Source: Verrucomicrobia bacterium UBA1183 (lineage in GTDB: Bacteria; Verrucomicrobiota; Verrucomicrobiia; Opitutales; UBA9783). Taken from it: a DNA stretch of 55,010 nt. The stretch is taken from positions 8,153 through 63,162 of the forward strand of contig DBYP01000019.1 of the NCBI GenBank assembly GCA_002309885.1, given 5' to 3'. The notes below the pieces were generated by a model. The model had not been told where the DNA came from. It made no database searches and saw nothing but the letters and a program-made list of their open reading frames with translations. A program made the translations under genes and the position numbers. Each line of letters begins with the position of its first letter. Position 1 is the first letter of the stretch. This document shows, piece after piece, positions 8,642-16,551 of the stretch.

Positions 8642-9846
8642 AATGATGTCCTTGTTTTCAGTGCTTCTAAGCCGGGAAGTGGCTTGCCTTCAAGTAATTG
8701 CAAGCTTGCTCCACCGCCTGTGCTTAAAAATGTAATTTCATCCGCGCAACCGCTTTGATGAATTGCCTTGACGCAATCGCCGCCTCCTACAATGGTTGTA
8801 CCTTCGCACGCAGCCATCGCGTGAGCAATTTTGTAACTTCCTTGCGCTGAAGCCTCGATTTCGAAAATACCTACCGGGCCATTCCAAAGAACGGTCTTGG
8901 AATTACGTATGAAATCAGCGTATTTTTCAGCGGTTTTTGGCCCAATATCTACGCCTTCCCAGCCGTCTTCAATAACACCTTCTGCGATTTTCAATTCACC
9001 CAACGTCCGACCATCAAAATCGACCTTGTTGGTTACCACAGTATCGATCGGCAACTGCAAATCGACATTCTTGGCTTTAGCTTTTTCGAGCAACGACTTT
9101 GCTAGTTCGATATAATCCGGTTCAACGCGGCTATTTCCGACCGATCGACCTTGCGCCAAAGCGAATGTATAAGCCATCGCACCACCGATCAAAACGCGAT
9201 CCGCTTTGTCCAGCACCGATTCGATAACGCCGATTTTATCACTCACTTTTGCACCTCCTAAAACGACACAGAATGGGCGCTCTGGATGATTGACCTTGCC
9301 TTCCAAAAATTCCAATTCTTTCTCAATCAAAAAGCCTACCGCTTTTTCAGAAACATAGGGTACCATACCGGCCGTTGAAGCATGCGCGCGGTGTGCTGTT
9401 CCAAAGGCATCGTTTACATAAACATCCGCCAATTTTGCCAGCGCTTTTGAGAAATTCTCATCGTTAGCTTCCTCTTCCGCATGGAATCGCAAATTTTCTA
9501 ACAACACAACCGAGTTTTCAGCCATCTCCGATATGGAATCCTCGACCTCCGAACCGATACAATCCTCCAAAAACAAAACCGGTTGATTTAACAGCGTCGC
9601 CAAAGCTTCTGCAACAGGACGCAGGCTGTATTTCGGATTACGCTGTCCCTTGGGTCTTCCCAAATGGCTTGCCAAAACAACTTTCGCACCATGTTCCAAT
9701 AAGTAACGAATCGTCGGAAGTGCTGCAACAATGCGCGTGTTATCCGCAACATGACCGTTTGGATCCAACGGCACATTAAAATCTACACGCACAAATACAC
9801 GTTTACCTTCAACAGCAATATCTCTTATAGAATTAATCCCTTCCAT
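8638..9846 (-). CDS. pgk: Phosphoglycerate kinase
   Basis: Pgk transfers phosphate between 1,3-bisphosphoglycerate and ADP. The N-terminal substrate signature RVDFNVPLD, the SHLGRPKG loop, the hinge region and the C-terminal nucleotide site (LWNGPVGIFE, then GGGD and STGGGASL) are all visible. The length of 402 residues is usual. It is the first gene of a pgk-tpiA operon. In an organism that also has an ATP/ADP translocase, this suggests glycolysis is retained beside host ATP uptake. Confidence 0.97.
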   Translation of the reverse strand: MEGINSIRDIAVEGKRVFVRVDFNVPLDPNGHVADNTRIVAALPTIRYLLEHGAKVVLASHLGRPKGQRNPKYSLRPVAEALATLLNQPVLFLEDCIGSEVEDSISEMAENSVVLLENLRFHAEEEANDENFSKALAKLADVYVNDAFGTAHRAHASTAGMVPYVSEKAVGFLIEKELEFLEGKVNHPERPFCVVLGGAKVSDKIGVIESVLDKADRVLIGGAMAYTFALAQGRSVGNSRVEPDYIELAKSLLEKAKAKNVDLQLPIDTVVTNKVDFDGRTLGELKIAEGVIEDGWEGVDIGPKTAEKYADFIRNSKTVLWNGPVGIFEIEASAQGSYKIAHAMAACEGTTIVGGGDCVKAIHQSGCADEITFLSTGGGASLQLLEGKPLPGLEALKTRTSL

Positions 9847-10101
9847 GCTCCATATAATACGGCATATTTTCTATTAAGTGAAGTTCTTTTTATCAAAAAA
9901 TTACAAGAAAGAATCGATAAAGCATTTCTCTGTAGGCAGCTCAAAATTTATTTACCTACAATATATAGGTGCCTTATTATCTGCTTTATTGTATTTTTTT
10001 TAAAAAAGTACTAAGTTTTTTTCAAAACCATCCGATTTACATAAGTACAGGCATACCAGATGTAGCCTGTTGAGCATATACCTCAAAAATGTATATCCGA
10101 G

Positions 10102-10118
10102 TGCAAGCGGGAATTGCA
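10102..10118 (+). promoter_or_regulatory. Inverted repeat upstream of the flagellin gene
   Basis: TGCAA and TTGCA are separated by 7 bp, 22-38 bp before the start codon. It could be an operator. No sigma-28 or sigma-54 promoter with correct spacing was found here. Confidence 0.25.
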
Positions 10119-10139
10119 TAAGAAATATCAGGGAAGATT

Positions 10140-10934
10140 ATGACATTAAGTGTTAATACAAATACAACAGCGTCCGCATCGGCGCGTATGTTGAATATCA
10201 ATCATGCCCAGTTGCAACGAAGTTTAACAAGGTTGTCTACGGGTAAACGTATCAATAGTCCGGCGGATGATGCGGGTGGTTTGGCGGTGTCCATGAAGAT
10301 GTCGGCAGCAATTCGCAGAAATACAGCGGTACAGAACAATGTCAATAACGCTATTTCGTTCTTGCAGACGCAGGATGGTGCGTTGGAAACATTTGGTAGT
10401 ATCCTGGAACGTATCTCCGAATTAAAGATGTTGCACCAAGATATCACCAAGTCTGCCAGCGATAAAGCCAATTACACCACGGAATATAAACAGTTGGTTG
10501 CTCAGTTGAATAATTTGAAGGCAGAAAAATTCAACAGCGTTACACTGTTCGGAGCCACTTTGGCAGCGGTAGCTATTACAGAAGACGGAGGACAAACCGT
10601 TGCTTTGACAAAGATAACCTTAGCAGCCGTTGTTGGATCTGTATCCAAAGCTTCTTTGGCTAACTTGACTTTGGGTACGATAACGACAGCTATCGGCAAT
10701 ATAGCGACCTATCGTGCTACGAACGGAGCTTCTTCAAACCGTTTGCAGTATGCTTTGGATATGTTGTCTATCAACAAAGTAAACCTCGAAGCCGCGAACG
10801 GCCGTATCTTGGATGCTGATATCGCTTCCGAATCCACCGAATTTGCGAAATTGCAAATCCTATCACAGGCGAATTCCGCGATGTTGTCGCAAGCGAATCT
10901 GTTACCTCAAGCCGCACTACGACTTATTTCGTAA
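10140..10934 (+). CDS. Flagellin
   Basis: The protein has the conserved coiled ends of flagellin. The N-terminal D0/D1 region (residues 1-150) contains RLSTGKRINSPADDAGGLAV. The C-terminal region (180-264) contains the LEAANGRILDADIASES-type motif and ends in helical residues. The middle is very short (264 residues in all), so variable domains D2/D3 are absent, a minimal filament protein. An AGGGAAG ribosome site lies just before the ATG, and a strong terminator follows at 10954. No other flagellar gene is in the window. It may be used in a flagellum encoded elsewhere, or kept as a secreted or surface protein. Confidence 0.92.
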   Translation: MTLSVNTNTTASASARMLNINHAQLQRSLTRLSTGKRINSPADDAGGLAVSMKMSAAIRRNTAVQNNVNNAISFLQTQDGALETFGSILERISELKMLHQDITKSASDKANYTTEYKQLVAQLNNLKAEKFNSVTLFGATLAAVAITEDGGQTVALTKITLAAVVGSVSKASLANLTLGTITTAIGNIATYRATNGASSNRLQYALDMLSINKVNLEAANGRILDADIASESTEFAKLQILSQANSAMLSQANLLPQAALRLIS

Positions 10935-10953
10935 CACCTCCACACGGTTCACC

Positions 10954-10987
10954 AACAAGCGAATGGGAAACATTCGCTTGTTTTTTT
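10954..10987 (+). terminator. Rho-independent terminator of the flagellin gene
   Basis: A perfect 12-bp stem (AACAAGCGAATG / CATTCGCTTGTT) with a 5-base loop is followed by a run of T. It ends 53 bp after the flagellin stop codon. Confidence 0.92.
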
Positions 10988-11046
10988 GTTTTGAATTAAT
11001 AAAAGAATAACCCTTTTGAATAATTCTCGTAAAAAATCTCTCAAAA

Positions 11047-11331
11047 TTGGATGCCTTCTGGGGAGCAACACGCAACGAACTACCTGTGGTTGCAATTATC
11101 GATTCCGGAAACAAGAGCCTGCATGCGTGGATTCGCGTGCCCGATGTTCACGCTCTCGAGGAATGGAAAATAAAGATCGAGCAGAAACTTTTCGAACAAT
11201 GTCTAAAACCTCTCGGCATCGATACCGCCTGCAAAAACCCTTCTCACATGAGCCGCCTCCCAGGCTGTATCCGCAAAGAAACGGGCAGATGGCAACGATT
11301 GTTGTATCTGAATCCGGATGCAGGGATTTAA
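11047..11331 (+). pseudogene. Remnant of a plasmid/phage-type primase (AEP-like) gene
   Basis: The frame encodes VVAIIDSGNKSLHAWIRV, then a helix and CKNPSHMSRLPGC...GRWQRLLYL. This is the pattern of the palm region of archaeo-eukaryotic-type primases found in mobile-element replication proteins (a SGNKS-HA-VRV strand, then a NP--LSRLPG--R loop). Both ends of the protein are missing, and the only start is a TTG inside sequence derived from the repeat (a module E half, GTAAAAAATCTCTC at 11029-11042). It is almost certainly a dead fragment. The family call is moderately confident and the exact replicon type unknown. Confidence 0.6.
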
Positions 11332-11394
11332 TTGCGTTACGATACTAATTAGATTCCAGGCAATATAACACCTTATCCAACGCGTTCGCAAAAC

Positions 11395-11904
11395 TTAATT
11401 TTTCAGTATGGGTTCCACCACTTCCTTACTAGGAATAGCGGACATATCAGACTTCATGGGTATACTAGGTTCTCCAAGTTTACATTGTAGTGCTGTTTCT
11501 ACTATAGAGCCAAACCTCCCCTTTTGGTAACAAAAGTCCTCAAAATCCTCTTTTGAAAGTACACCCTTATGGAATTTAAGCAGTCCTTCTAAAAAAGCTA
11601 TCTCTATTCTTAACTGACCACGAAGTATATAAACTTTATCGTAAGTTCTGAACTCTTTAAGAGCCCAACCTTTTTGTTGTCGTATCGTAGAACATACACC
11701 ATCGACTTTTTTATAAAGCTCCCTAAAATCGGCGAGTACACCCTCTACCTTATCGGCACTCTGTTCTGTCTCAAGGTAACGGTACTTTTTATAAATCTTA
11801 ACTTCTTCTTGGTTCAGATCTTCCATACTTGGCATATTCCCATGCAGTATTGCAGGCAAATAAGCTAATATTGTCAGTATTCCACTTATTCTTATTGTTT
11901 TCAT
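11395..11904 (-). CDS. Secreted protein of unknown function
   Basis: The first 22 residues (MKTIRISGILTILAYLPAIL then HG) look like a Sec signal peptide. The mature part is about 147 residues, mostly helical and charged. It carries three cysteines (in DGVCSTI, DFCYQK and LQCKLG) that could form disulfides after export. No family is recognised. ATG 11904 was chosen because it starts the signal peptide; an ATG 12 bases upstream is possible. The gene follows the M91-like protease gene in the same direction 35 bp downstream, so both may be on one transcript. Confidence 0.6.
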   Translation of the reverse strand: MKTIRISGILTILAYLPAILHGNMPSMEDLNQEEVKIYKKYRYLETEQSADKVEGVLADFRELYKKVDGVCSTIRQQKGWALKEFRTYDKVYILRGQLRIEIAFLEGLLKFHKGVLSKEDFEDFCYQKGRFGSIVETALQCKLGEPSIPMKSDMSAIPSKEVVEPILKN

Positions 11905-11938
11905 AGTGCACACCATATTTGATAACTCATTTCAAATG

Positions 11939-13228
11939 TCAAGGTTTTATTGCTTCACCTGGAATTAACTTCCAATTAATGGATGTGATATCGGTAATTC
12001 CCATAATCTCACAATAACAATTAATCGCCAATGTATTTGCTAATTTGCAAGCATCTGGCAATATCAAAAGAACAGGAATATCAATTGTTCCCATTGTAAA
12101 ATGGCCAAATCTCATATAACATCTATTGGGTGGAATGCTCATCGATATACGGTAGACATTTTCAGATAAATCATCTCCGTTCAAAAACATACGATTATTG
12201 GGTACGTATTGTGTTATGCCTCGAATGGTAACAGGCGTTGATCGCCCTCTAATCGGGGGTATCGTAAGGAAAGCACTGGGATGGATATATCTTTGATATA
12301 GAGCATCCGTACAATTGGGACTGCCCAAGATATTTGCGATTTCTTCGCTATCTGCCGGACTACCCCACAAATCAGTAACAGAAGTACCATAGTAACAACG
12401 CAATGCATACTTAAACACAGCGGGATTCGCGTTATTACTTTCTAGAAATCTATTTGGATTTCTTAAGAAATGAAACCAATGTAACATCTCATGGAACAAG
12501 GCTACCTGAGATAAACAACTGTTCTGGCATATAGTTGTCCCGCCGGGACATGCTGTTGTTAATACGGTTGTCCAAAGATCGGGGTTGCTGATATCCGCTA
12601 ATATATGTCCTTCGGGACTAAATGCACCACCCTTACCAGCACCATCGAAAATATGTATTGCCCTACAATTATTTCGCTCATCTAAATCATCAACATTAAT
12701 TTCTGCTTCGCAACGTCCTTCATGTGTGACATCATCGACCCTCAGAATTTCAACCAATAAGCGATATAATAAAACTCTCCCAACGGGATTTGATGCAATA
12801 TCGCGGAATGTTCGCCAAAATTGTTGTTTAAAGCTGCTTGATCCTTCCATAGGTACTATCATAATATGCCCATCTTCAAGCATTGGCGGGGCGGCCAATC
12901 CGCTAGGTATAGGATTATAAGTCTCTACCGCTTCGTTTCCTCCAAAAACCCGAACCCACCAATCTCTTACGGCTTCATCATTGCCTCCAATATACCTCGC
13001 ACCTGACCATTCACCGGCTTCAGATGTGCTCGGTTGATGTCCATCTCTCGGAAAATATAAATCACATTCTGTGTACGGTACACGGACATGCTTAAATGCT
13101 TCACCTTCATGCCCTCGTAGTGGGGTATCATCCGCGCCTATTTTGTCTGGCAAATGAAACTCTGGTACGCCTAATAACAAGGTTTGCATTACACAAAATA
13201 CAATTTCAATAACTCCGAATTTCCTCAT
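11939..13228 (-). CDS. Secreted zinc metalloprotease candidate (M91/NleD-like)
   Basis: The N-terminus (MRKFGVIEIVFCVMQTLLLG) is a signal peptide. Near residue 246 the motif HEMLH, inside VALFHEMLHWFHF, gives the HExxH zinc-binding signature. About 50 residues later SEEIANIL could supply the third ligand. Before it, FRDIASNPVGRVLLYRLL resembles the conserved helix of peptidase family M91, whose founder NleD is a type III effector that cuts host JNK and p38 kinases. The protein has 429 residues and many cysteines, which suggests an exported fold. ATG 13228 follows an AAGG site and begins the signal peptide; ATG 13267 would add 13 residues. Protease function is well supported by the motif. The M91 link is a judgement from short similarities. 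Confidence 0.62.
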   Translation of the reverse strand: MRKFGVIEIVFCVMQTLLLGVPEFHLPDKIGADDTPLRGHEGEAFKHVRVPYTECDLYFPRDGHQPSTSEAGEWSGARYIGGNDEAVRDWWVRVFGGNEAVETYNPIPSGLAAPPMLEDGHIMIVPMEGSSSFKQQFWRTFRDIASNPVGRVLLYRLLVEILRVDDVTHEGRCEAEINVDDLDERNNCRAIHIFDGAGKGGAFSPEGHILADISNPDLWTTVLTTACPGGTTICQNSCLSQVALFHEMLHWFHFLRNPNRFLESNNANPAVFKYALRCYYGTSVTDLWGSPADSEEIANILGSPNCTDALYQRYIHPSAFLTIPPIRGRSTPVTIRGITQYVPNNRMFLNGDDLSENVYRISMSIPPNRCYMRFGHFTMGTIDIPVLLILPDACKLANTLAINCYCEIMGITDITSINWKLIPGEAIKP

Positions 13229-13353
13229 TCTTTTTGATACCTTCGTACTATTATGTATATCGGCCATTTTCTGAAAAATTTTATGAAACCCTTTTAAAAT
13301 CTTTCAAAATTCATACGAAAGAACGGATTTTATGAAATACTTTACAAGTCCAC

Positions 13354-13404
13354 ACTAAGAAAACTTAGTCAATTATCTTTTCTTAGTAAATTTTACTAAG
13401 AAAA
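13354..13404. promoter_or_regulatory. Palindrome cluster upstream of the metalloprotease gene
   Basis: CTAAG-aaaa-CTTAG (13354-13367) is followed by a perfect 13-bp inverted repeat with a 1-base centre (TTTTCTTAGTAAA / TTTACTAAGAAAA, 13378-13404). ACTAAGAAAACTTA occurs twice. It lies 87-176 bp upstream of the protease coding region and could hold operator sites or mark an insertion boundary. Confidence 0.4.
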
Positions 13405-13410
13405 CTTAAT

Positions 13411-13606
13411 TTACCAAACAAACCCAAAACACATCTGCCCAATTCCTTGCAAAGAGCGTAACAAGCGCAGATTCTTCTCGATAGAGCGCTGAAGATGTGT
13501 TTCGTAGCGAATGACTTTGTCGGCGTTTTCTGCTGAGGGTAGTTGAGCTACAGATTCGTAAATGGAGCGCTTATGATCGAATTTTTGGAGGTCTTTTTTG
13601 TAACGA
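13411..13606 (-). pseudogene. C-terminal fragment of a conserved hypothetical gene
   Basis: The frame ends with ADKVIRYETHLQRSIEKNLR followed by a leucine-rich LQ turn. This matches the C-terminal motif (RYET-LER-----L--LQ) of a widespread small uncharacterised family whose N-terminus usually contains a GPKT-GK-RS-NALKHG block. That N-terminal part is absent. The frame instead continues upstream into repeat module A (13607-13630), giving a spurious RELFEKS start segment from a TTG codon. It is best seen as a truncated gene joined to a repeat copy. Confidence 0.5.
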
Positions 13607-13630
13607 AAACTTTTTTCAAAAAGTTCCCTT
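13607..13630 (-). repeat. Repeat module A, half copy
   Basis: Only one arm and the centre of the hairpin survive here (AACTTTTTTCAAAAAGTTCC then CTT). It joins the 3' end of fumC to the fragment at 13411-13606 and supplies the fumC stop codon. Confidence 0.65.
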
Positions 13631-14977
13631 ATCAATTACTTCATTGTACTTTAAATTATGTTTTTCTAAAATAGTTTTCAGGTCGCATCCCAATTTTTGA
13701 GCCTCTTGTACTAGGGCTGCTGCTTTATCGTACCCGATCTTTGGCGCTAAATTATTCAAAAGCGCGTAGGAATTTTGCACATGCTTTCGGATATTGGCTT
13801 CGTTAGGCTGCAGATCGTGCAACAATTTTTCGCAAAATAGATCCAAGGCTTTCGCGAAGGTTTGAATGCTTTCTATCAGTGCATAGATCAGCAATGCCGA
13901 CGTGGTGTTCAATTGAAATTGGCCACCAATAACAGCACACCGACGCACCATGTCGCAATGACCTTGTACATAGATGCAAACCTGTAGCAATGTTTCGCAC
14001 ACCACCGGATTAACTTTACCCGGCATGCAAGAGGATCCCGCTTGTGTTGCTGGGATAATGAGCTCATTGAGACCGCCTGCAGGCCCCGAACCATACCAAC
14101 GAATATCGTTTGCAAGCTTTACGAAGGTTGTGGCTAACGTATCCAGCAAGCCTGCAAAATAGACGTAATCGTCGCGCGAGGATTGTTGCTCGAAACGATT
14201 TTTGGAAGCAATAAAATGCGTTTCCCAGCGTTCATTGAGGATTTTTATAACCGTTTCTCCAAAATTCGGGTGGGTATTACAGCCATTTCCGACAGCGGTT
14301 CCGCCGATAGGCAATTCGAGGAAATGTTCAAGGCCATGAGTGATATTTTCCATGTTCTTTTCAACTTGCCGCTTGTACCCTGAAAATACCTGCCCCAGTT
14401 TCATCAATACCGCATCCATGGTGTGTGTTCTCCCCAAAAGGGTAATATCTGCCCAGGCACGTTCCTTTTCTTGCAGCACATCAAAAACCTTCTTCAATGC
14501 CGGAATGAGCTGTCCCAAGGTTAATTCTTGCAAGGTCATGTTAAGGGTCGACGGAATCAGGTCGTTCGTCGATTGCCCCAAATTGCAATCATCATTGGCA
14601 TGTAGCTTCAATTGCGGATGCTTCTGCAGTGCAACTTGCCGAATTACCTCATTTACGTTCATATTGATGGGCGTACAGCCACCGGTTTGAAATATTTCAA
14701 CAGGGAATGCCGACGAAGGAATTTCTCCGCGACAAAGCATTTCTGTAGCTTCTGCAATGGCGGCTGCTTTTTCAGATGACAACAGGCCCAAGCGTTGATT
14801 GGCTATTGCGCAAGCTAATTTTAATTTGCCCAAATTTTTGAAAAATATGCTAGGAATTTTAGGCGCTCCTAGAGAAGAACATCGTACCGCACGTTCCGTC
14901 GCAATCCCATATAAACAATCTTCAGGAAATGCCACTTCACCCAACAAATCCGCTTCAATTCTTCTACTGCTTTCCAT
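13616..14977 (-). CDS. fumC: Class II fumarate hydratase
   Basis: FumC interconverts fumarate and malate in the TCA cycle. The superfamily signature is GSSCMPGKVNP near residue 315. The substrate loop PINMNVNEVI, the LGRTHTMDA active-site segment, and LPIGGTAVGNGCNTHP are also present. At 453 residues it is slightly shorter than typical FumC (about 460). Aspartate ammonia-lyase of the same superfamily is the main alternative, but the pattern reads as fumarase. The last residues (DKGTF) and the TGA stop come from repeat module A, so the natural C-terminus has been replaced or trimmed by the repeat. Confidence 0.85.
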   Translation of the reverse strand: MESSRRIEADLLGEVAFPEDCLYGIATERAVRCSSLGAPKIPSIFFKNLGKLKLACAIANQRLGLLSSEKAAAIAEATEMLCRGEIPSSAFPVEIFQTGGCTPINMNVNEVIRQVALQKHPQLKLHANDDCNLGQSTNDLIPSTLNMTLQELTLGQLIPALKKVFDVLQEKERAWADITLLGRTHTMDAVLMKLGQVFSGYKRQVEKNMENITHGLEHFLELPIGGTAVGNGCNTHPNFGETVIKILNERWETHFIASKNRFEQQSSRDDYVYFAGLLDTLATTFVKLANDIRWYGSGPAGGLNELIIPATQAGSSCMPGKVNPVVCETLLQVCIYVQGHCDMVRRCAVIGGQFQLNTTSALLIYALIESIQTFAKALDLFCEKLLHDLQPNEANIRKHVQNSYALLNNLAPKIGYDKAAALVQEAQKLGCDLKTILEKHNLKYNEVIDKGTF

Positions 14978-15045
14978 AACGCAAACAGTAAATATATTTC
15001 GAACGTAAGTAAATTATTTTCTCGAAAATCTTATAGCACTTCTTA

Positions 15046-15216
15046 GCGTGTGTCTGCAGGAGATAAAAGGTTATAAAAGCATAAATCTTAAGGGAACTTT
15101 TTGAAAAAAGCTCCCTTAAACCTTCAAAAACTTTTTATTTTGCAATCATGTTGCAAAATAACTGGGGTGCAGGGCCTTTGCCCTGCTTTTAAGAGAGTTT
15201 GAGGGATTTTTGTAAA
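15046..15216 (+). repeat. Composite palindromic repeat, full copy R3
   Basis: This is the reference copy. In order it has a leader (GTGTGTCTGCAGGAGATAA); module A (AAGGGAACTTTTT / AAAAAGCTCCCTT hairpin, 15089-15118); a short linker with CTTCAAAAACTTT; and module C (ATTTTGCAA-tcatg-TTGCAAAAT, 15137-15159). Module D (GCAGGGC-cttt-GCCCTGC, 15169-15186) and module E (GAGGGATTTTTGTAAATTAC, degenerate) complete it. Four adjacent palindromes make up one unit. It fills the gap between fumC (start 14977) and the end of dapF (15239). Confidence 0.85.
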
Positions 15217-15238
15217 TTACGGCCGTAATTTCGTTATC

Positions 15239-16069
15239 TTACAAAAGTTCGACCTGAGCCTTAACGATTTTGAAGGCTTGATTTAGAAAGGAAAGCTCGT
15301 CTTTGTGGCGTTTAACTTCCAAAATGCCGCCGGGCATTTGGAGTTTTAGATGGTAACAATCTAATGAAAAACAGTATCCGTAAGCACAAGCGACGGCACA
15401 AGCGCTAGAGCCTGAACCCAATGTATAGCCCGAACCTCGTTCCCAAATTTCCATACGCGCAAGCGGCTGTGTCGGAGCCCAGTCAACGAATTGCACGTTT
15501 GTTTTTTGTGGAAATGCCGAGTGCACCTCTAAAATACGCCCCAAATCGCACGCAAGCGCTTTCGTAGGTTTATCCACAGGCACCACACAATGGGGATTCC
15601 CCATATCCACTTTTATCAGTTTTAGCGTATGCGGAATAGCATATTTTGCTAAAATTTCTTGTGGAACTGAAAAATCGATGGTCTCTAAAATTTTAAATTT
15701 TTGAAAAAATATTTCGCACAGTGTTGACGGGTGCATGGCATAAACACTGGCTTTCACGCTACAATTTTTAGAAGAATGAATCTTAAAAAACGTATTCGAT
15801 TCGATTCGATGTTCATCCCACAAATAACGAGCAAATATCGTTAAACCGTTACCGCTTATTTCCGCCAAAGTGCCGTCAGCATTGTAGATATCTACAAAAA
15901 AATCTTCCTGTGTATTCACTTTTGGCCCCATCAAAACGCCATCACCACCCAAACCGTAATGTCGATTGCATATTTTTTTTACAAGTTCGGGTGTCAAAGA
16001 GGCGGCGTTTTTGAGTGGATCGTAAATCCAGTAATCATTGCCCAGCGCTTGATATTTCGTCAAAATCAT
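15239..16069 (-). CDS. dapF: Diaminopimelate epimerase
   Basis: DapF converts LL- to meso-diaminopimelate for peptidoglycan and lysine. The start MILTKYQALGNDYWIYD matches the family N-terminus. NADGTLAEISGNGLTIFARY carries a GNG block, but the expected first catalytic cysteine (usually in a CGNG motif) reads S here. The second cysteine is kept in the C-terminal GSGSSACAVA block. That first change deserves attention. At 276 residues the protein is full length. ATG 16069 overlaps the mreD stop (ATGA), so dapF is the last gene of an mreB-mreC-mreD-dapF operon. The annotation as a DapF-family protein is firm; normal catalysis is less certain. Confidence 0.88.
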   Translation of the reverse strand: MILTKYQALGNDYWIYDPLKNAASLTPELVKKICNRHYGLGGDGVLMGPKVNTQEDFFVDIYNADGTLAEISGNGLTIFARYLWDEHRIESNTFFKIHSSKNCSVKASVYAMHPSTLCEIFFQKFKILETIDFSVPQEILAKYAIPHTLKLIKVDMGNPHCVVPVDKPTKALACDLGRILEVHSAFPQKTNVQFVDWAPTQPLARMEIWERGSGYTLGSGSSACAVACAYGYCFSLDCYHLKLQMPGGILEVKRHKDELSFLNQAFKIVKAQVELL

Positions 16070-16551
16070 ACCACAGAAAAATATTTGTTTTGAAATTTTA
16101 AAAGCCAAACGCCGCAAATGCCTGCAATAACAGCGGATAGCAACAACGGTATCGCATAAAATCTTACATATATCATTGAAATATGATGAACCGGTAAGTG
16201 TGCTACAATGTAACAAAATTGCATTGTAAAGTTCAAGACGCTGGTCCAAAAGAACGTTCGATATTTAAAAACGTTTTTCCAAGATTTTTTCTGCAATAAA
16301 ATCATGGGCGCTGATAACAATAAACAAGAAAATCCAAATAAATCATGTTCAAAATTCCCAGTATCTATCACAAGCCCCAAGCATATCGCTGCAAAAATTC
16401 CTTCGTATTTATTTAGACGACACATCAGTAGCACAAAAACGGTGCCAGGCATGAACAGTGGGAATGCGAGCACTCCACTTAGATAATCACATGCCCAAAT
16501 AACAGGTAAATTTATGCATAAACTGATAATAATATTGTAAAAAAATTTCAT
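16066..16551 (-). CDS. mreD: Rod shape-determining protein MreD
   Basis: This small inner-membrane protein of 161 residues has about five hydrophobic segments. It works with MreB and MreC in guiding lateral wall synthesis. Sequence similarity in this family is always low; the call rests on size, hydrophobicity and position. Its start overlaps the mreC stop and its stop overlaps the dapF start, each by 4 bp. Confidence 0.8.
   Translation of the reverse strand: MKFFYNIIISLCINLPVIWACDYLSGVLAFPLFMPGTVFVLLMCRLNKYEGIFAAICLGLVIDTGNFEHDLFGFSCLLLSAPMILLQKKSWKNVFKYRTFFWTSVLNFTMQFCYIVAHLPVHHISMIYVRFYAIPLLLSAVIAGICGVWLLKFQNKYFSVV

Noticed and set aside
10081..10140. Sigma-54 or sigma-28 promoter for flagellin
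   Set aside because: The GC-N-GC spacing is 11 rather than 10 and no TAAA-15-GCCGATAA match was found.
15566..15576. DnaA-box-like TTATCCACA inside dapF
   Set aside because: A single match within a coding region with no cluster of boxes does not support an origin.
16070..16249. 60-codon N-terminal extension of dapF
   Set aside because: It overlaps mreD in another frame, and the DapF family begins at MILTKYQALGND (16069).
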